Below, piece by piece: positions 21,819 to 30,878 of a stretch of 64,000 nucleotides of DNA. Location: NCBI RefSeq assembly GCF_030586465.1, contig NZ_JAUQYP010000001.1, forward strand, positions 1,605,446 to 1,669,445, read 5' to 3'. The translations under genes and the position numbers were made by a program. How positions within the stretch are numbered: position 1 is the first letter of the stretch; each line of letters starts with the position of its first letter. The stretch is from Actinotalea lenta. GTDB lineage: Bacteria; Actinomycetota; Actinomycetes; Actinomycetales; Cellulomonadaceae. The notes under the pieces were generated by a model that was not told the DNA's origin, made no database searches, and saw only the letters and a program-made list of their open reading frames with translations.

Positions 21819-24527
21819 GTGTCCTCGACGCTCTACCGCCTGGGTCGCTGGGCCTACCTCCGGCACGGACGGGTGGCCCTCGCCTGGTTGCTGCTGGTGC
21901 TGCTCGCGGCCGGTTCCGCCGGCCTGCTCGGCAAGGGGACCGACAACACCTTCTCCATCCCCGGGACCGAGTCGGGCAACGCGCTCGACCAGCTGAGCCG
22001 CACGTTCCCTCAGGTCAGTGGCACGTCGGCGATGTACGTCGTGGTCGCGCCGGACGGCATGCGCGTCACCGACCCGGCCATCAAGGCCCCGATCGAGAAC
22101 GCCGTGAGTGCGCTGGGCGGCGTGCCCAACGTGGCGGCGGTCGCCGACCCGTTCGGTCGCGTGTCCGGTGCGGTCTCCGACGACACCTCCGCCGCGGTCA
22201 TCACCGTGCAGATCCAGGGCCAGTCGCAGAACGTGGGCGACCAGACCCGCTCCGACCTGCGCGCGCAGCTCGACACCCTGAAGTCCGCGCTACCGGCCGG
22301 GTCCGACGTCGCGCTCGGCGGCGACCTGTTCAGCCGAAACGTGCCCAGTGTGTCCGTCACCGAAGGCGTCGGCCTGCTCGTCGCGGCGATCGTGCTGCTC
22401 ATCACGTTCGGCTCGTTCGTCGCCGCCGGCCTGCCCATCCTCACGGCGCTGCTGGGCGTCGGGCTGTCCGTCGCGGTGGTGTTCACCTCGACCGCGTTCG
22501 CGACGATCTCCTCGACCACGCCGATGCTCGCGCTGATGCTCGGCCTCGCCGTCGGCATCGACTACGCACTGTTCATCATCTCCCGGCACCGCGACCAGCT
22601 CCGCGCGGGCATGGACCCGGCCGAGTCGACGGCCAGGGCCCTGGCGACCGCGGGGTCGGCCGTGGTGTTCGCCGGGCTCACCGTGATGATCGCGCTCATC
22701 GGCCTGTTCGTCGCCAACATCCCGTTCCTCACCGTCATGGGTGTCGCAGGCGCGGGCGCGGTGGGCGTCGCCGTGATCATCGCGCTGACCCTGACGCCCG
22801 CCCTTCTCGGCTTCCTGGGCGAACGGCTGCGGCCCAGAGCGCGACCCGGCGCCGACGGCGCGCCCCGTGCCCCGCACGGCCGGCGGTTCTTCGCCGGCTG
22901 GGTGCGCACCGCGACCCGCGTCCCGCTGGCCACGATCCTCGTGGTGGTCGCCGTGCTGGGCCTCATCACCCTGCCCGCCACCCGGCTCAACCTCGCGCTG
23001 CCCGACGCCGGCTCGCAACCCCAGGGCAGCGAGGCGCGCGTCACCTACGACCTGATCAGCAAGCACTTCGGCCCGGGCTGGAACGGCCGGCTCATCGTCA
23101 CCACGACGATCATCGGTTCCACCGACCCCGTCGGCCTCATGAACGACCTGAAGTCCGAGATCGAGAAGCTGCCGGGCGTCGCCGCCGTCCCGCTGGCCAC
23201 GCCCAACCAGACCGCGGACACCGGCATCGTGCAGGTGATCCCGGAAGGCGGTCCCGAGTCCACCCAGACCGCGGACCTCGTGCGCGAGATCCGTTCCCAC
23301 CACGACGAGTGGCAGGACAAGTACGGCGTGGACATCGCCGTCACCGGCATCACCGCCATCGCGATCGACATCTCCAGTCGGCTCGGTCACGCCTTGCTGC
23401 CGTTCGGGCTGTTCGTGGTCGGACTGTCCTTCGTCCTCCTGGCGATGGTGTTCCGGTCGCTGTGGGTGCCGCTCAAGGCTGCCCTGGGCTATCTGCTGAG
23501 CGTGGGGACGTCCTTCGGGATCATCGTGCTGGTGTTCCAGGACGGCTGGGGCGCGAGCCTGATCGGGGTGGACAAGACCGGTCCGGTCATCAGCTTCATG
23601 CCGATCGTCCTCATGGGCGTGCTGTTCGGCCTCGCGATGGACTACGAGGTGTTCCTGGTCTCCCGCATGCGGGAGGAGTACGTGCACGGCGGCGACGCGC
23701 GCCGGGCCGTGCGCGAGGGCTTCGTGCACTCGGCCACGGTGGTCACGGCCGCCGCGGCGATCATGTTCTCCGTCTTCGCCGCGTTCGTCCCGGAGGGCGA
23801 CGTCAACATCAAGCCGATCGCGCTCGGCCTCGCCATCGGCGTGTTCGTCGACGCGTTCGTGGTGCGCATGACGCTCGTGCCGGCCGTCCTGCAGCTGCTG
23901 GGCGACCGCGCGTGGCGGTTCCCGCACCGGCTCGACCGCATGCTGCCGCACTTCGACGTCGAGGGCGAAGGACTGGCCGCCGAGCTCTCGCTGGCGGACT
24001 GGCCCGAGCCCGGCAGCGCCGACGCGGTCGCCGCGGAGGGCCTGCGGCTGGACGGCCCGGACGGCCCGTTCTACGCGGACGTCAGCACGCGGGTGCCTCG
24101 CGGCGGCACGCTCGTCATCAGCGGTGGCCACCGCAGCGGGCGCACGCCGTTGCTGCTCACCATGGCGGGTCGGGTGCACGCCGACGCCGGCCGGCTCAAG
24201 GTGGACGGCCTGGTGGCGCCGGTGCGCGCGGCGTCCATCCGGGGCCGCGTCGCCGTCGCCCGGATGGCCCGCGCCACCGATCCCGTCGCCGAGCTCGGGG
24301 CGGCCCTGGACACCGGTGCGCCGATCGTCGCGATCGACGACCTGGACGCCGTGGCCGACCCGCAGTACCGGCGCGCCGTCGCACACGCCCTCGCCGAGGC
24401 GCACGGACGGGGGACCACGCTGCTGGTCACCTGCCTGGAGCCACGCGCCCTCGAGGGCCTGATCCCCGACCCCGAGCACGTCGTCGAGCTGCTCGTGGTC
24501 TCCCGGACGCTGGAGGTGTCCCGATGA
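21819..24527 (+). CDS. MMPL/RND-type transporter with a degenerate ABC-ATPase tail
   Basis: 902 aa. GTG 21819 follows AGGGGAG. Residues ~1-690 are a complete MMPL transporter: one membrane helix, an outside loop, a five-helix bundle with the proton-relay GIDYALFIISRHRDQLRAG, a second loop and second bundle with MDYEVFLVSRMREEYVHGG. Such proteins move lipids or drugs with the proton gradient. From ~715 to 902 the chain resembles an ABC ATPase: VPRGGTLVISGGHRSGRTPL (Walker A at 768-776 with Arg for Lys), LLLTMAGRVHADAGRLKVDG, Walker B-like APIVAIDDLD (834-843), and LLVTCLEP with Cys for the switch His. No signature motif. This tail is probably a non-hydrolysing regulatory domain. Overlaps the next gene by ATGA. 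Confidence 0.88.
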   Translation: MSSTLYRLGRWAYLRHGRVALAWLLLVLLAAGSAGLLGKGTDNTFSIPGTESGNALDQLSRTFPQVSGTSAMYVVVAPDGMRVTDPAIKAPIENAVSALGGVPNVAAVADPFGRVSGAVSDDTSAAVITVQIQGQSQNVGDQTRSDLRAQLDTLKSALPAGSDVALGGDLFSRNVPSVSVTEGVGLLVAAIVLLITFGSFVAAGLPILTALLGVGLSVAVVFTSTAFATISSTTPMLALMLGLAVGIDYALFIISRHRDQLRAGMDPAESTARALATAGSAVVFAGLTVMIALIGLFVANIPFLTVMGVAGAGAVGVAVIIALTLTPALLGFLGERLRPRARPGADGAPRAPHGRRFFAGWVRTATRVPLATILVVVAVLGLITLPATRLNLALPDAGSQPQGSEARVTYDLISKHFGPGWNGRLIVTTTIIGSTDPVGLMNDLKSEIEKLPGVAAVPLATPNQTADTGIVQVIPEGGPESTQTADLVREIRSHHDEWQDKYGVDIAVTGITAIAIDISSRLGHALLPFGLFVVGLSFVLLAMVFRSLWVPLKAALGYLLSVGTSFGIIVLVFQDGWGASLIGVDKTGPVISFMPIVLMGVLFGLAMDYEVFLVSRMREEYVHGGDARRAVREGFVHSATVVTAAAAIMFSVFAAFVPEGDVNIKPIALGLAIGVFVDAFVVRMTLVPAVLQLLGDRAWRFPHRLDRMLPHFDVEGEGLAAELSLADWPEPGSADAVAAEGLRLDGPDGPFYADVSTRVPRGGTLVISGGHRSGRTPLLLTMAGRVHADAGRLKVDGLVAPVRAASIRGRVAVARMARATDPVAELGAALDTGAPIVAIDDLDAVADPQYRRAVAHALAEAHGRGTTLLVTCLEPRALEGLIPDPEHVVELLVVSRTLEVSR

Positions 24528-26986
24528 GGCTGATGCGCGCCGAGCGCGTCCGGTTCCCGCGCCGCGCCACGTGGCTCACGGTCGTCGGACTGATCATGGT
24601 CCCCCTGGTGGTCGGTGGCCTGCTGACCTGGGCGCTGTGGGACCCCACCAAGCGGCTGGACCAGATCACCGCGGCGGTCGTGAACCTCGACGAGCCCGTG
24701 ACCGTGAACGGGCAGACCGTGCCGCTGGGGCGCCAGCTCGCCGCCGCGCTGGTCACCGGTCAGGCGTCGGCCGACGCCGCGACCTCCGGCTCGTCCGTGG
24801 AGGTCAAGGCCCGGCCCGACGTGTCGACGGGGACCGCCGGTGCGTCGGCGACCCCGAGTGCGTCGGGGACAGCGGACCCGTCGACGAGCGCGTCGAGCAA
24901 CGACGCGGAGCAGTCCTCGGACGGTGCGCCGAACGTCGCCGGGTCGAACAACCCAGCGTCGTTCACCTGGGTGCTGTCCGACCAGTCCGACGCCGCCGCC
25001 GGGCTGGCCGACGGCCGGTACGGCGCGGTCGTGACCATCCCGAAGGACTTCTCGGCCGCGGCCACGTCGCCGGCCAACGGGCCGAGCAGCGCGACCACCG
25101 CGACGCTGCAGATCCGGACCAGCCCCGAGGCGCGACCGCTGGACGGCACGATCGCTCAGGTCATCGCCCAGGCCGCCGCCGGAGCCCTGGGCACGCAGCT
25201 CACCCAGAGCTACCTGGACAACGTCCTGGTCTCGTTCGGCACCCTGCACTCGAACCTTGGCGACGCCGCCAACGGTGCGACCAAGCTCGCCGACGGTGCC
25301 GGCCAGCTCTCCACCGGTGCGTCCGGGGTGGCCGACGGGTCGGGCAAGCTCGCCGACGGGGTCGGACAGCTCGCCGACGGTGCCGGCAGCCTCTCCACCG
25401 GGCTGGCGTCCTTGTCCAGCGGCGCGACCAGTCTCGCGACGGGCGTGCGGCAGGTGGGCGGCGGAGCCGACTCGCTGGCCGGGGGCGTCCAGCAGCTGTC
25501 GTCGGGTGCGTCCGGTCTCGCCTCCGGGCTCGACCAGATCGCCGCGCAGACGGCGCAGTCCGCGGACCAGGCCGCGGCCGCCGTTCCCGGTGCGCAGCAG
25601 TTCGCCGCGGGCGTGCAGCAGGTGGCCGACGCGGTCAACGGGACCGGTGGGATCAGCGACTCGCTCGGCGCCTCGGCGACCGGGGCGACGCAGCTGTCCA
25701 GCGGGATCACGGACCTGCTCACCTCCCTGGACGGCCTCGCCCAGAGCTGTGCCGGCGGAAGCTCCGCCGACTGCGCCGCGCTGATCGGCACGATCCAGGC
25801 CCAGCGGGACCAGGACACCTTCCTGGGCAACCCGACGGTCACCGCGTCAGCCGACCAGCTCGCGACCGGGCTCGCGCAGCTGGACGGCGCCTTCACCACG
25901 GGCAACCCGCCGACGCAGCCCCCGCTCGGCCCCACCCTGACGCAGCTGGCCGGCGGGGCGCAGGACCTGGCCTCCGGGGCGCAGGCCTCCGCCGACGGCC
26001 TGCGCACGCTGGCCGGGGCGCTGTCGCAGTCCGCCGCAGGCGCGCACCAGCTTGCCGACGGTGCCTCGCAGTCCGCGGCGGGCGCCCAGCAGCTGGCGTC
26101 CGGGGCCGACTCGGCGGCGACCGGTGCGGCGAAGCTGGCCACCGGGGCGTCGCAGTCCGCGGCGGGCGCGTCGAAGCTGGCGGCCGGGGCGTACCAGTCG
26201 GCAGATGGGGCGCGCTCGTTGGCCGACGGGGCCTCGCAGGTCGCGTCGGGCGCGGACGGCGTCGCGAGCGGTGCGAAGAGCCTCGCCGACGGTCTGGACC
26301 AGGCCGTCGCGAAGATCCCGGCCTACTCCGACAGCGAGGCGACGTCGCTGGCCCAGGTGGTCGCCGACCCGGTCAAGGTCGACGGTGGCAGCAGCAGTCT
26401 GCTCGGCTCGAGCACGGTGCCGTTCCTGCTGGCCGTCGCTCTGTGGCTGGGGGGGCTGGCGACGTTCCTGGTCCTCGCGCCGCTGAGCCGCGACGCGCTC
26501 GGCTCCACGCGCGCCTCGGTGCGGTTGGCGCTGGACGCGTTCGTCCCGGCGGCTGTGATCGGCGTGGTGCAGGGCGGGCTGCTGACGGCCGTGGTCGCGT
26601 TCGCGCTGGACCTGACGCCGGGGGAGTGGGCGTCGTTCACCACGCTGGCCATGCTCACCGGTGTGGCGTTCGCGGCCCTGAACCAGGCGCTGGCCGCGCT
26701 CATGGGCGGGGTGGGGCGCTTCATCTCCATGGTGGTCGCCGTGATCGCGCTGGCGACGGCGGTGATCTCCACGGCGCCGTCCCTGCTCACGGCCGTCGCC
26801 TCGGCTCTCCCGACCAGCAGTGCGCTGGCCGGCCTGCGGGGCGTGGTCGAGAGCAGCGCCGGGATCGGGGGCACGGTGGTGTCCCTGCTGCTGTGGACCG
26901 TGGCTGGCCTGGCCGTGACGACCCTCGCCGTCGCCCGCAAGCGCGTCGTCGAGGTCACCCAGCTGACCCGCTGGTCCCGCGCCTGA
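24524..26986 (+). CDS. YhgE/Pip-type membrane protein with heptad repeats
   Basis: 820 aa. One membrane helix at ~16-38, then a large extracellular domain, then five or six membrane helices from ~625 to the end, the YhgE/Pip layout (ABC-2-like end). The outside part has a Ser/Thr/Ala-rich stretch (~85-140) and long runs of seven-residue repeats (LADGAGQLSTGASGVADG, LASGADSAATGAAKLATG and others) at ~245-330 and ~495-600, broken by a Cys-containing spacer. These form parallel stacked helices. Relatives act in type VII secretion or phage infection. Coupled to the MMPL gene by ATGA, so they probably form one export machine. Confidence 0.85.
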   Translation: MRLMRAERVRFPRRATWLTVVGLIMVPLVVGGLLTWALWDPTKRLDQITAAVVNLDEPVTVNGQTVPLGRQLAAALVTGQASADAATSGSSVEVKARPDVSTGTAGASATPSASGTADPSTSASSNDAEQSSDGAPNVAGSNNPASFTWVLSDQSDAAAGLADGRYGAVVTIPKDFSAAATSPANGPSSATTATLQIRTSPEARPLDGTIAQVIAQAAAGALGTQLTQSYLDNVLVSFGTLHSNLGDAANGATKLADGAGQLSTGASGVADGSGKLADGVGQLADGAGSLSTGLASLSSGATSLATGVRQVGGGADSLAGGVQQLSSGASGLASGLDQIAAQTAQSADQAAAAVPGAQQFAAGVQQVADAVNGTGGISDSLGASATGATQLSSGITDLLTSLDGLAQSCAGGSSADCAALIGTIQAQRDQDTFLGNPTVTASADQLATGLAQLDGAFTTGNPPTQPPLGPTLTQLAGGAQDLASGAQASADGLRTLAGALSQSAAGAHQLADGASQSAAGAQQLASGADSAATGAAKLATGASQSAAGASKLAAGAYQSADGARSLADGASQVASGADGVASGAKSLADGLDQAVAKIPAYSDSEATSLAQVVADPVKVDGGSSSLLGSSTVPFLLAVALWLGGLATFLVLAPLSRDALGSTRASVRLALDAFVPAAVIGVVQGGLLTAVVAFALDLTPGEWASFTTLAMLTGVAFAALNQALAALMGGVGRFISMVVAVIALATAVISTAPSLLTAVASALPTSSALAGLRGVVESSAGIGGTVVSLLLWTVAGLAVTTLAVARKRVVEVTQLTRWSRA

Positions 26987-26995
26987 CCCCTGGTG

Positions 26996-27050
26996 GTGAT
27001 CAAGGACCTCATGCTCACGTCTGCGTCGTGAGCACGAGTTCCTTGATCAC
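26996..27050. terminator. Long hairpin of the dispersed repeat between convergent genes
   Basis: 24-bp arms (26996-27019 and 27027-27050, 22 of 24 paired) around a 7-base loop. Each arm is one copy of the GTGATCAAGGA / TCCTTGATCAC repeat. It starts 9 bases after the YhgE-like stop and ends 21 bases before the opposite gene's stop, so it can end transcription from both sides. Confidence 0.75.
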
Positions 27051-27071
27051 GCCCCGGTGCGGGTGGGGGGC

Positions 27072-28982
27072 TCACCAGCTGCCGCCGCCTCCGCCGCCTA
27101 CGCCGCCGCCGGAGAAGCCGCCCCCGGACGAGAAGCCCGAGCCTCCGGACGAGCCCGGGGTGGGGGCGGAGATCGCCGTGTCCATGGTGGTCGTGAAGCC
27201 CGTGAGGTCGCGCTCGAAGGCGCTCGCGCCGGCCCAGAAGCCGTAGTAGCCCCAGGCGCCCACGTACCAGGTCGGCACCGGTACGTCGACGCCGCGGGCC
27301 GCCAGCTCGGCGAAGATCCGTGTCCAACGCTCGGTCAGCCCGAACGCGACCGCGAAGGGCAGGTACCGGCTGAACAGGTCCTCGCCCTCCTCGAAGCGCA
27401 GCTGGTCGGCCTCGGCGGTGGCCAGGTACCGCCGGAAGCCCTCGGTCTGCGCGAGCACGGCGGTGCCTTGCGCCGTGCGGGCCGGCGCTGCGCCGGACAC
27501 GACCGCCACGACGACCCCGACCAGCACGAGCGGCAGGCCGACGAGACCCCAGTGGGTCCGCGCCGCGAGCAGGGCCGTGATCCCGACGGCGACCACCGTC
27601 AGCGCGATCCCCGCACTCACCCACCGGGCGCGCACGTGGCGCGGGTTGCCGGAGAACCACCCGCGTGTCGTCACGTCCTCGTAGAGCAGGCTCTGCACCC
27701 GCGCCAGCGACGACGCGAACGTCGTGCGGAGCTCCGACAGCAGCACATCGGCCCGCCCGGCGAACAGCGCGGCCAGCAGCCGGTGCTCGTAGTCCACCAG
27801 GTCGCCGTCGGGCTTGTCGGTGCGGACCAGCCGCCAGTCCCTGTCCCGATCACGTGCGTCGGGCGGGCCGACCTGCTCGATGCGCAGGTACCCGCGTACG
27901 GCGAGATCGATGATCGTGGCGGTCACGTCCCGCACGTCGGCGTGCTCGTCGATGAGGGTGCCGAGCTGTCCGGGGTGGACCTGCGGCGGCGGGGTGAACT
28001 GCACGCTGATGGGCGCCTTGCGGCGTGCCCCGATCGCCGCTTCCTGGCCCGGCGCAGGGGCCAGCCCCGGCGTGAGTCCCAAGTAGGCGCGGTCGCGACC
28101 CCGGCGTCGGACCCGCGCGATGACCAGCGCCAGGCCGCCGATCCCGACAACACCCGCCGCCGTCCCGGTCACGGGGGTCAACGTGAAGGCGCGCGCGGGC
28201 GACCAGCGCTCCTGCAGGATCGGGGCGGTGTCGAAGGTCCCAGCGGGCCACGCCGCGACGATCGTCAGGGGCTCGCCGCGGGCGAGGGAGGCCTGCTCGT
28301 ACGTGGCGGTCCTGCCGTCGACGGTCGCGGCGTCGCACGCGTCCTTCGACCCCTGGGGAGCCGCGTAGCAGGCGGCGTCGGCCACGTCGGCCGGGCCCGA
28401 GACGCTCACCGCCACGTCCTGCAGCGGGACGTCCCAGCTGGCGCCGATCACGTTGAGGAAGAGCTCGTCGTGGGGCAGGACGCCCGTGGGGAACGCGTAG
28501 CCCGCCGGGTTCACCCAGCCCTGCACGTCGTAGCTGAGCCGGTACGTGTGCGAGCCCGTGATCGTCTGGTCGGGATCGCCGATCCGGATCTGCTTCCAGC
28601 CGCCGTCCTCCTGCACGTCGACCGCGGCGGGCGCGTCGGAGCTGCTCGCCGTGATGTGCGCGAACCGGAAGACGCGGTCCTGGGTGTCGTCGTACTTCTG
28701 CTTGACGACGTAGGTGAGGTACGGCCCGTGGTTGGGTGACGAACCGAAGTCCATCGTCAGGTCGATCACGACGTGGGCTGTGCCGTCGGCGTCCAGCGTG
28801 ATGGCTTCCTGGAGCGAGGTGATGACGTCCTGCGCATCGGCCGCGGCAGGGGCCGCGCCGGCCAGGAGCACTCCGGCGCCGGCGAGGAGCGCGCCGCCCC
28901 CCAGCGCCGCCGCGGTCAGCGTGCGGCGCACCACTGAGTGTGGGCCCCCGGTCCGAGCGGCCCGACGCGTCGCGCCGCTCAT
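27072..28982 (-). CDS. DUF2207 membrane protein with glycine-rich C-terminus
   Basis: 636 aa. ATG 28982 overlaps the smpB stop (ATGA). Signal peptide at ~20-49 ([27 protein letters not shown]), then an extracellular beta domain (~50-285) with two Cys, a membrane helix near 300, a cytosolic region, two more helices at ~440-485, and a tail ending in Gly/Ser repeats ([20 protein letters not shown] then SW). This is the DUF2207 layout found beside many actinobacterial and firmicute cell-surface genes; function unknown. Cotranscribed with smpB, perhaps only by position. Confidence 0.83.
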   Translation of the reverse strand: MSGATRRAARTGGPHSVVRRTLTAAALGGGALLAGAGVLLAGAAPAAADAQDVITSLQEAITLDADGTAHVVIDLTMDFGSSPNHGPYLTYVVKQKYDDTQDRVFRFAHITASSSDAPAAVDVQEDGGWKQIRIGDPDQTITGSHTYRLSYDVQGWVNPAGYAFPTGVLPHDELFLNVIGASWDVPLQDVAVSVSGPADVADAACYAAPQGSKDACDAATVDGRTATYEQASLARGEPLTIVAAWPAGTFDTAPILQERWSPARAFTLTPVTGTAAGVVGIGGLALVIARVRRRGRDRAYLGLTPGLAPAPGQEAAIGARRKAPISVQFTPPPQVHPGQLGTLIDEHADVRDVTATIIDLAVRGYLRIEQVGPPDARDRDRDWRLVRTDKPDGDLVDYEHRLLAALFAGRADVLLSELRTTFASSLARVQSLLYEDVTTRGWFSGNPRHVRARWVSAGIALTVVAVGITALLAARTHWGLVGLPLVLVGVVVAVVSGAAPARTAQGTAVLAQTEGFRRYLATAEADQLRFEEGEDLFSRYLPFAVAFGLTERWTRIFAELAARGVDVPVPTWYVGAWGYYGFWAGASAFERDLTGFTTTMDTAISAPTPGSSGGSGFSSGGGFSGGGVGGGGGGSW

Positions 28983-29452
28983 CCTTGGCGGCGCAGGCTC
29001 ATCGCGGCCTGGGCCTCCCGGGTCTCCTGGCGCTCGCGCAAGGCCTGGCGCTTGTCGTACTCCTTCTTGCCTCGGGCCAGGGCGATCTCCACCTTGGCGC
29101 GACCGTCGACGAAGTACAGGCTCAATGGCACGACGGTCCGGCCCTTGGCCTGCGACTCGCGCGCGATCTCCTCGATCTGGCGGCGGTGCAGCAGGAGCTT
29201 GCGCTTGCGGCGTGGGGCGTGGTTGGTCCAGGTGCCCTCGGTGTACTCCGGGATGTGCACCCCCTCGAGCCACGCCTCGCCGGAGGAGTCGACGCTGGCG
29301 AAGCCGTCGACCAGGGATGCCCGGCCTGCGCGGAGCGCCTTGACCTCGGTCCCGGTGAGCACGAGGCCGGCCTCGAAGGTCTCGTCGATGTGGTAGTCGT
29401 GCCGCGCCTTCTTGTTGCTCGCGACGAGGCGACGCCCGGAGTCCTTGGCCAT
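28979..29452 (-). CDS. smpB: SsrA-binding protein SmpB
   Basis: 157 aa. The oligonucleotide-binding barrel ([40 protein letters not shown], and [11 protein letters not shown]) and the basic tail ([20 protein letters not shown]) that mimics the tRNA anticodon stem are complete. It carries tmRNA into stalled ribosomes. ATG 29452 has TAGCCT six bases before it, so it may be read from a leaderless transcript. The tmRNA gene lies 12 kb away at 16550-16917. Preceded by the division genes ftsE, ftsX and the M23 peptidase on the same strand, the usual actinobacterial order. Confidence 0.95.
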   Translation of the reverse strand: MAKDSGRRLVASNKKARHDYHIDETFEAGLVLTGTEVKALRAGRASLVDGFASVDSSGEAWLEGVHIPEYTEGTWTNHAPRRKRKLLLHRRQIEEIARESQAKGRTVVPLSLYFVDGRAKVEIALARGKKEYDKRQALRERQETREAQAAMSLRRQG

Positions 29453-29458
29453 GCGTCC

Positions 29459-29464
29459 AGGCTA
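29459..29464 (-). promoter_or_regulatory. -10 hexamer before smpB
   Basis: TAGCCT on the minus strand, six bases before the smpB ATG. It would give smpB its own leaderless transcript besides any readthrough past the repeats. Confidence 0.5.
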
Positions 29465-29518
29465 GGGGATCGCCTCGTGGGGGCCGACGGGATTACCGGG
29501 CCACGGAGCGGGCACGAC

Positions 29519-29572
29519 GAGCACGAGTTCCTTGATCACGGGCGCTGGGTGGGCACGGGCTCCTTGATCACG
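29519..29572 (+). repeat. Two direct copies of the dispersed TTCCTTGATCAC repeat
   Basis: 29519-29540 (GAGCACGAGTTCCTTGATCA then CG) and 29551-29572 (GGGCACGGGCTCCTTGATCA then CG), in the gap between smpB and the M23 peptidase gene, 11 bases after the latter's stop. Confidence 0.75.
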
Positions 29573-29582
29573 GGGGAGGGGG

Positions 29583-30878
29583 CTACTTGGCGATCATGGG
29601 CCAGGGGTCGACCGTGTTGCCGTTGAGGTACACCTCGAAGTGCAGGTGGCAGGCGTCCGACGTACCCGTGCTGCCCGAGTGGGCGATGAGCTGGCCCTGC
29701 TTGACGTGCTGGCCGGGGCTCACCGCGAACGACGTGAGGTGGTTGTAGCTCTCCATCAGCGACTTGCCCTTCCAGTAGCCGCTGTTGACCATCACCTGGT
29801 TGCCGAACCCGTAGCGGTACTTGGTCCACACGACGGTTCCGTCCGCCGCCGCGTAGATCGGGGTGTTGCACCAGGTGCGCAGGTCGACGCCGGCGTGCAG
29901 CCGCCAGATGTGCAGGATCGGGTGGAACCGCATGCCGTAGTTGGACGTCTTGTAGATCGGGTTGACCGACGTCGGGTTGATGAACGGTTGGTTCGCGGTG
30001 GAACCGATCGGCCGCTTGCCTGCCGCGCGCCGGGCGGCCTCCTGCTTGGCGATGATCGCCTTGAGGTCCGCGGCCAGCTTGTCCTGCTGCGCCTTGAGGT
30101 CGTTCTGCTTGGCGAGCTGGTCCGCCTTCTGCGCCTCGATCTGCTGCGTCTTGGCCTTGGCCTGAGTCTCGAGGTCCGCGAGCTCGATCGTGCGGGCGGC
30201 GGCACGCTCCTTGGCCGCCTTGGCGTCCAGGACGTTCTGGTCCGCCTCGGCCTTGAGCTCGGTGATCTTCTGCCGCACGGCCGTCAGGCGCGCCTCCCGG
30301 TTGCGGTTCACCGCGACGATCTGCTCGACGTCGCGCAGCGCCTGGGTCTGGGTGCGCAGGGCGACCTGGGCGAGCTCGGACTCCTGGACGAAGTCCGCAG
30401 TGCTGGAGGCGTCCAGGATGGCGCTCATGGTCGAGGTGGCCAGGTCGCCCCGGTAGGCGTCGCGGGCCATCTGACCGATCGCGGCGTGCAGGTCGGCCGC
30501 CTTGGTGGTGTCCGCGGCGATCTGGTCGCCGATCTGCTTCTCCTGGTCGGTCGCCGCCTGGAGGCGCTGGGCGATCAGCGCGGCCTGCCGCTGCAGCTCG
30601 GCGAGCTTGTTCTGGGCGTCCTTGAGCTGGGCCTGCGCGACCGGGATCTGGGCCTGGATGCCCTTGAGGTCCGCATAGGCCTGGACCAACGCGGCGCTGG
30701 TGTCCTCGAGCTCGGAGGCGAGGTCGGCCAGCGCCTGCTTGACCGCCTTCTCCTTGGCCTCGACCTGAGCGCGCTGGTCGCTGTACTGGTCGGCCATGCT
30801 CGGCACCGAGGCCACCATGACGAGCGCGAGCCCGAGGACCGCGCTGATGCCTGCTCGAAGTGGACGTCGCATGCTCAC
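29583..30878 (-). CDS. Secreted M23-family peptidase with coiled coil, FtsEX partner type
   Basis: 431 aa. GTG 30878 overlaps the ftsX stop (GTGA). Signal peptide ending SMADQ (~30), two long coiled-coil stretches (~33-120 and ~165-275), then a LytM/M23 domain with the zinc ligands in RLHAGVDLRTW and HLHFEVYLNG. FtsEX pulls on such a coiled coil from the inside to switch on cell-wall cutting during division. All three genes overlap or nearly touch, so it should be the FtsX partner (EnvC/RipC-like role). The mature enzyme would act on peptidoglycan outside the membrane. Confidence 0.87.
   Translation of the reverse strand: MSMRRPLRAGISAVLGLALVMVASVPSMADQYSDQRAQVEAKEKAVKQALADLASELEDTSAALVQAYADLKGIQAQIPVAQAQLKDAQNKLAELQRQAALIAQRLQAATDQEKQIGDQIAADTTKAADLHAAIGQMARDAYRGDLATSTMSAILDASSTADFVQESELAQVALRTQTQALRDVEQIVAVNRNREARLTAVRQKITELKAEADQNVLDAKAAKERAAARTIELADLETQAKAKTQQIEAQKADQLAKQNDLKAQQDKLAADLKAIIAKQEAARRAAGKRPIGSTANQPFINPTSVNPIYKTSNYGMRFHPILHIWRLHAGVDLRTWCNTPIYAAADGTVVWTKYRYGFGNQVMVNSGYWKGKSLMESYNHLTSFAVSPGQHVKQGQLIAHSGSTGTSDACHLHFEVYLNGNTVDPWPMIAK

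Noticed and set aside
21566-26986. One giant 1806-codon frame covering the transporter and the heptad-repeat protein
   Set aside because: The first part is out of frame with the MMPL protein; the real genes are 21819-24527 and 24524-26986 with an ATGA overlap.
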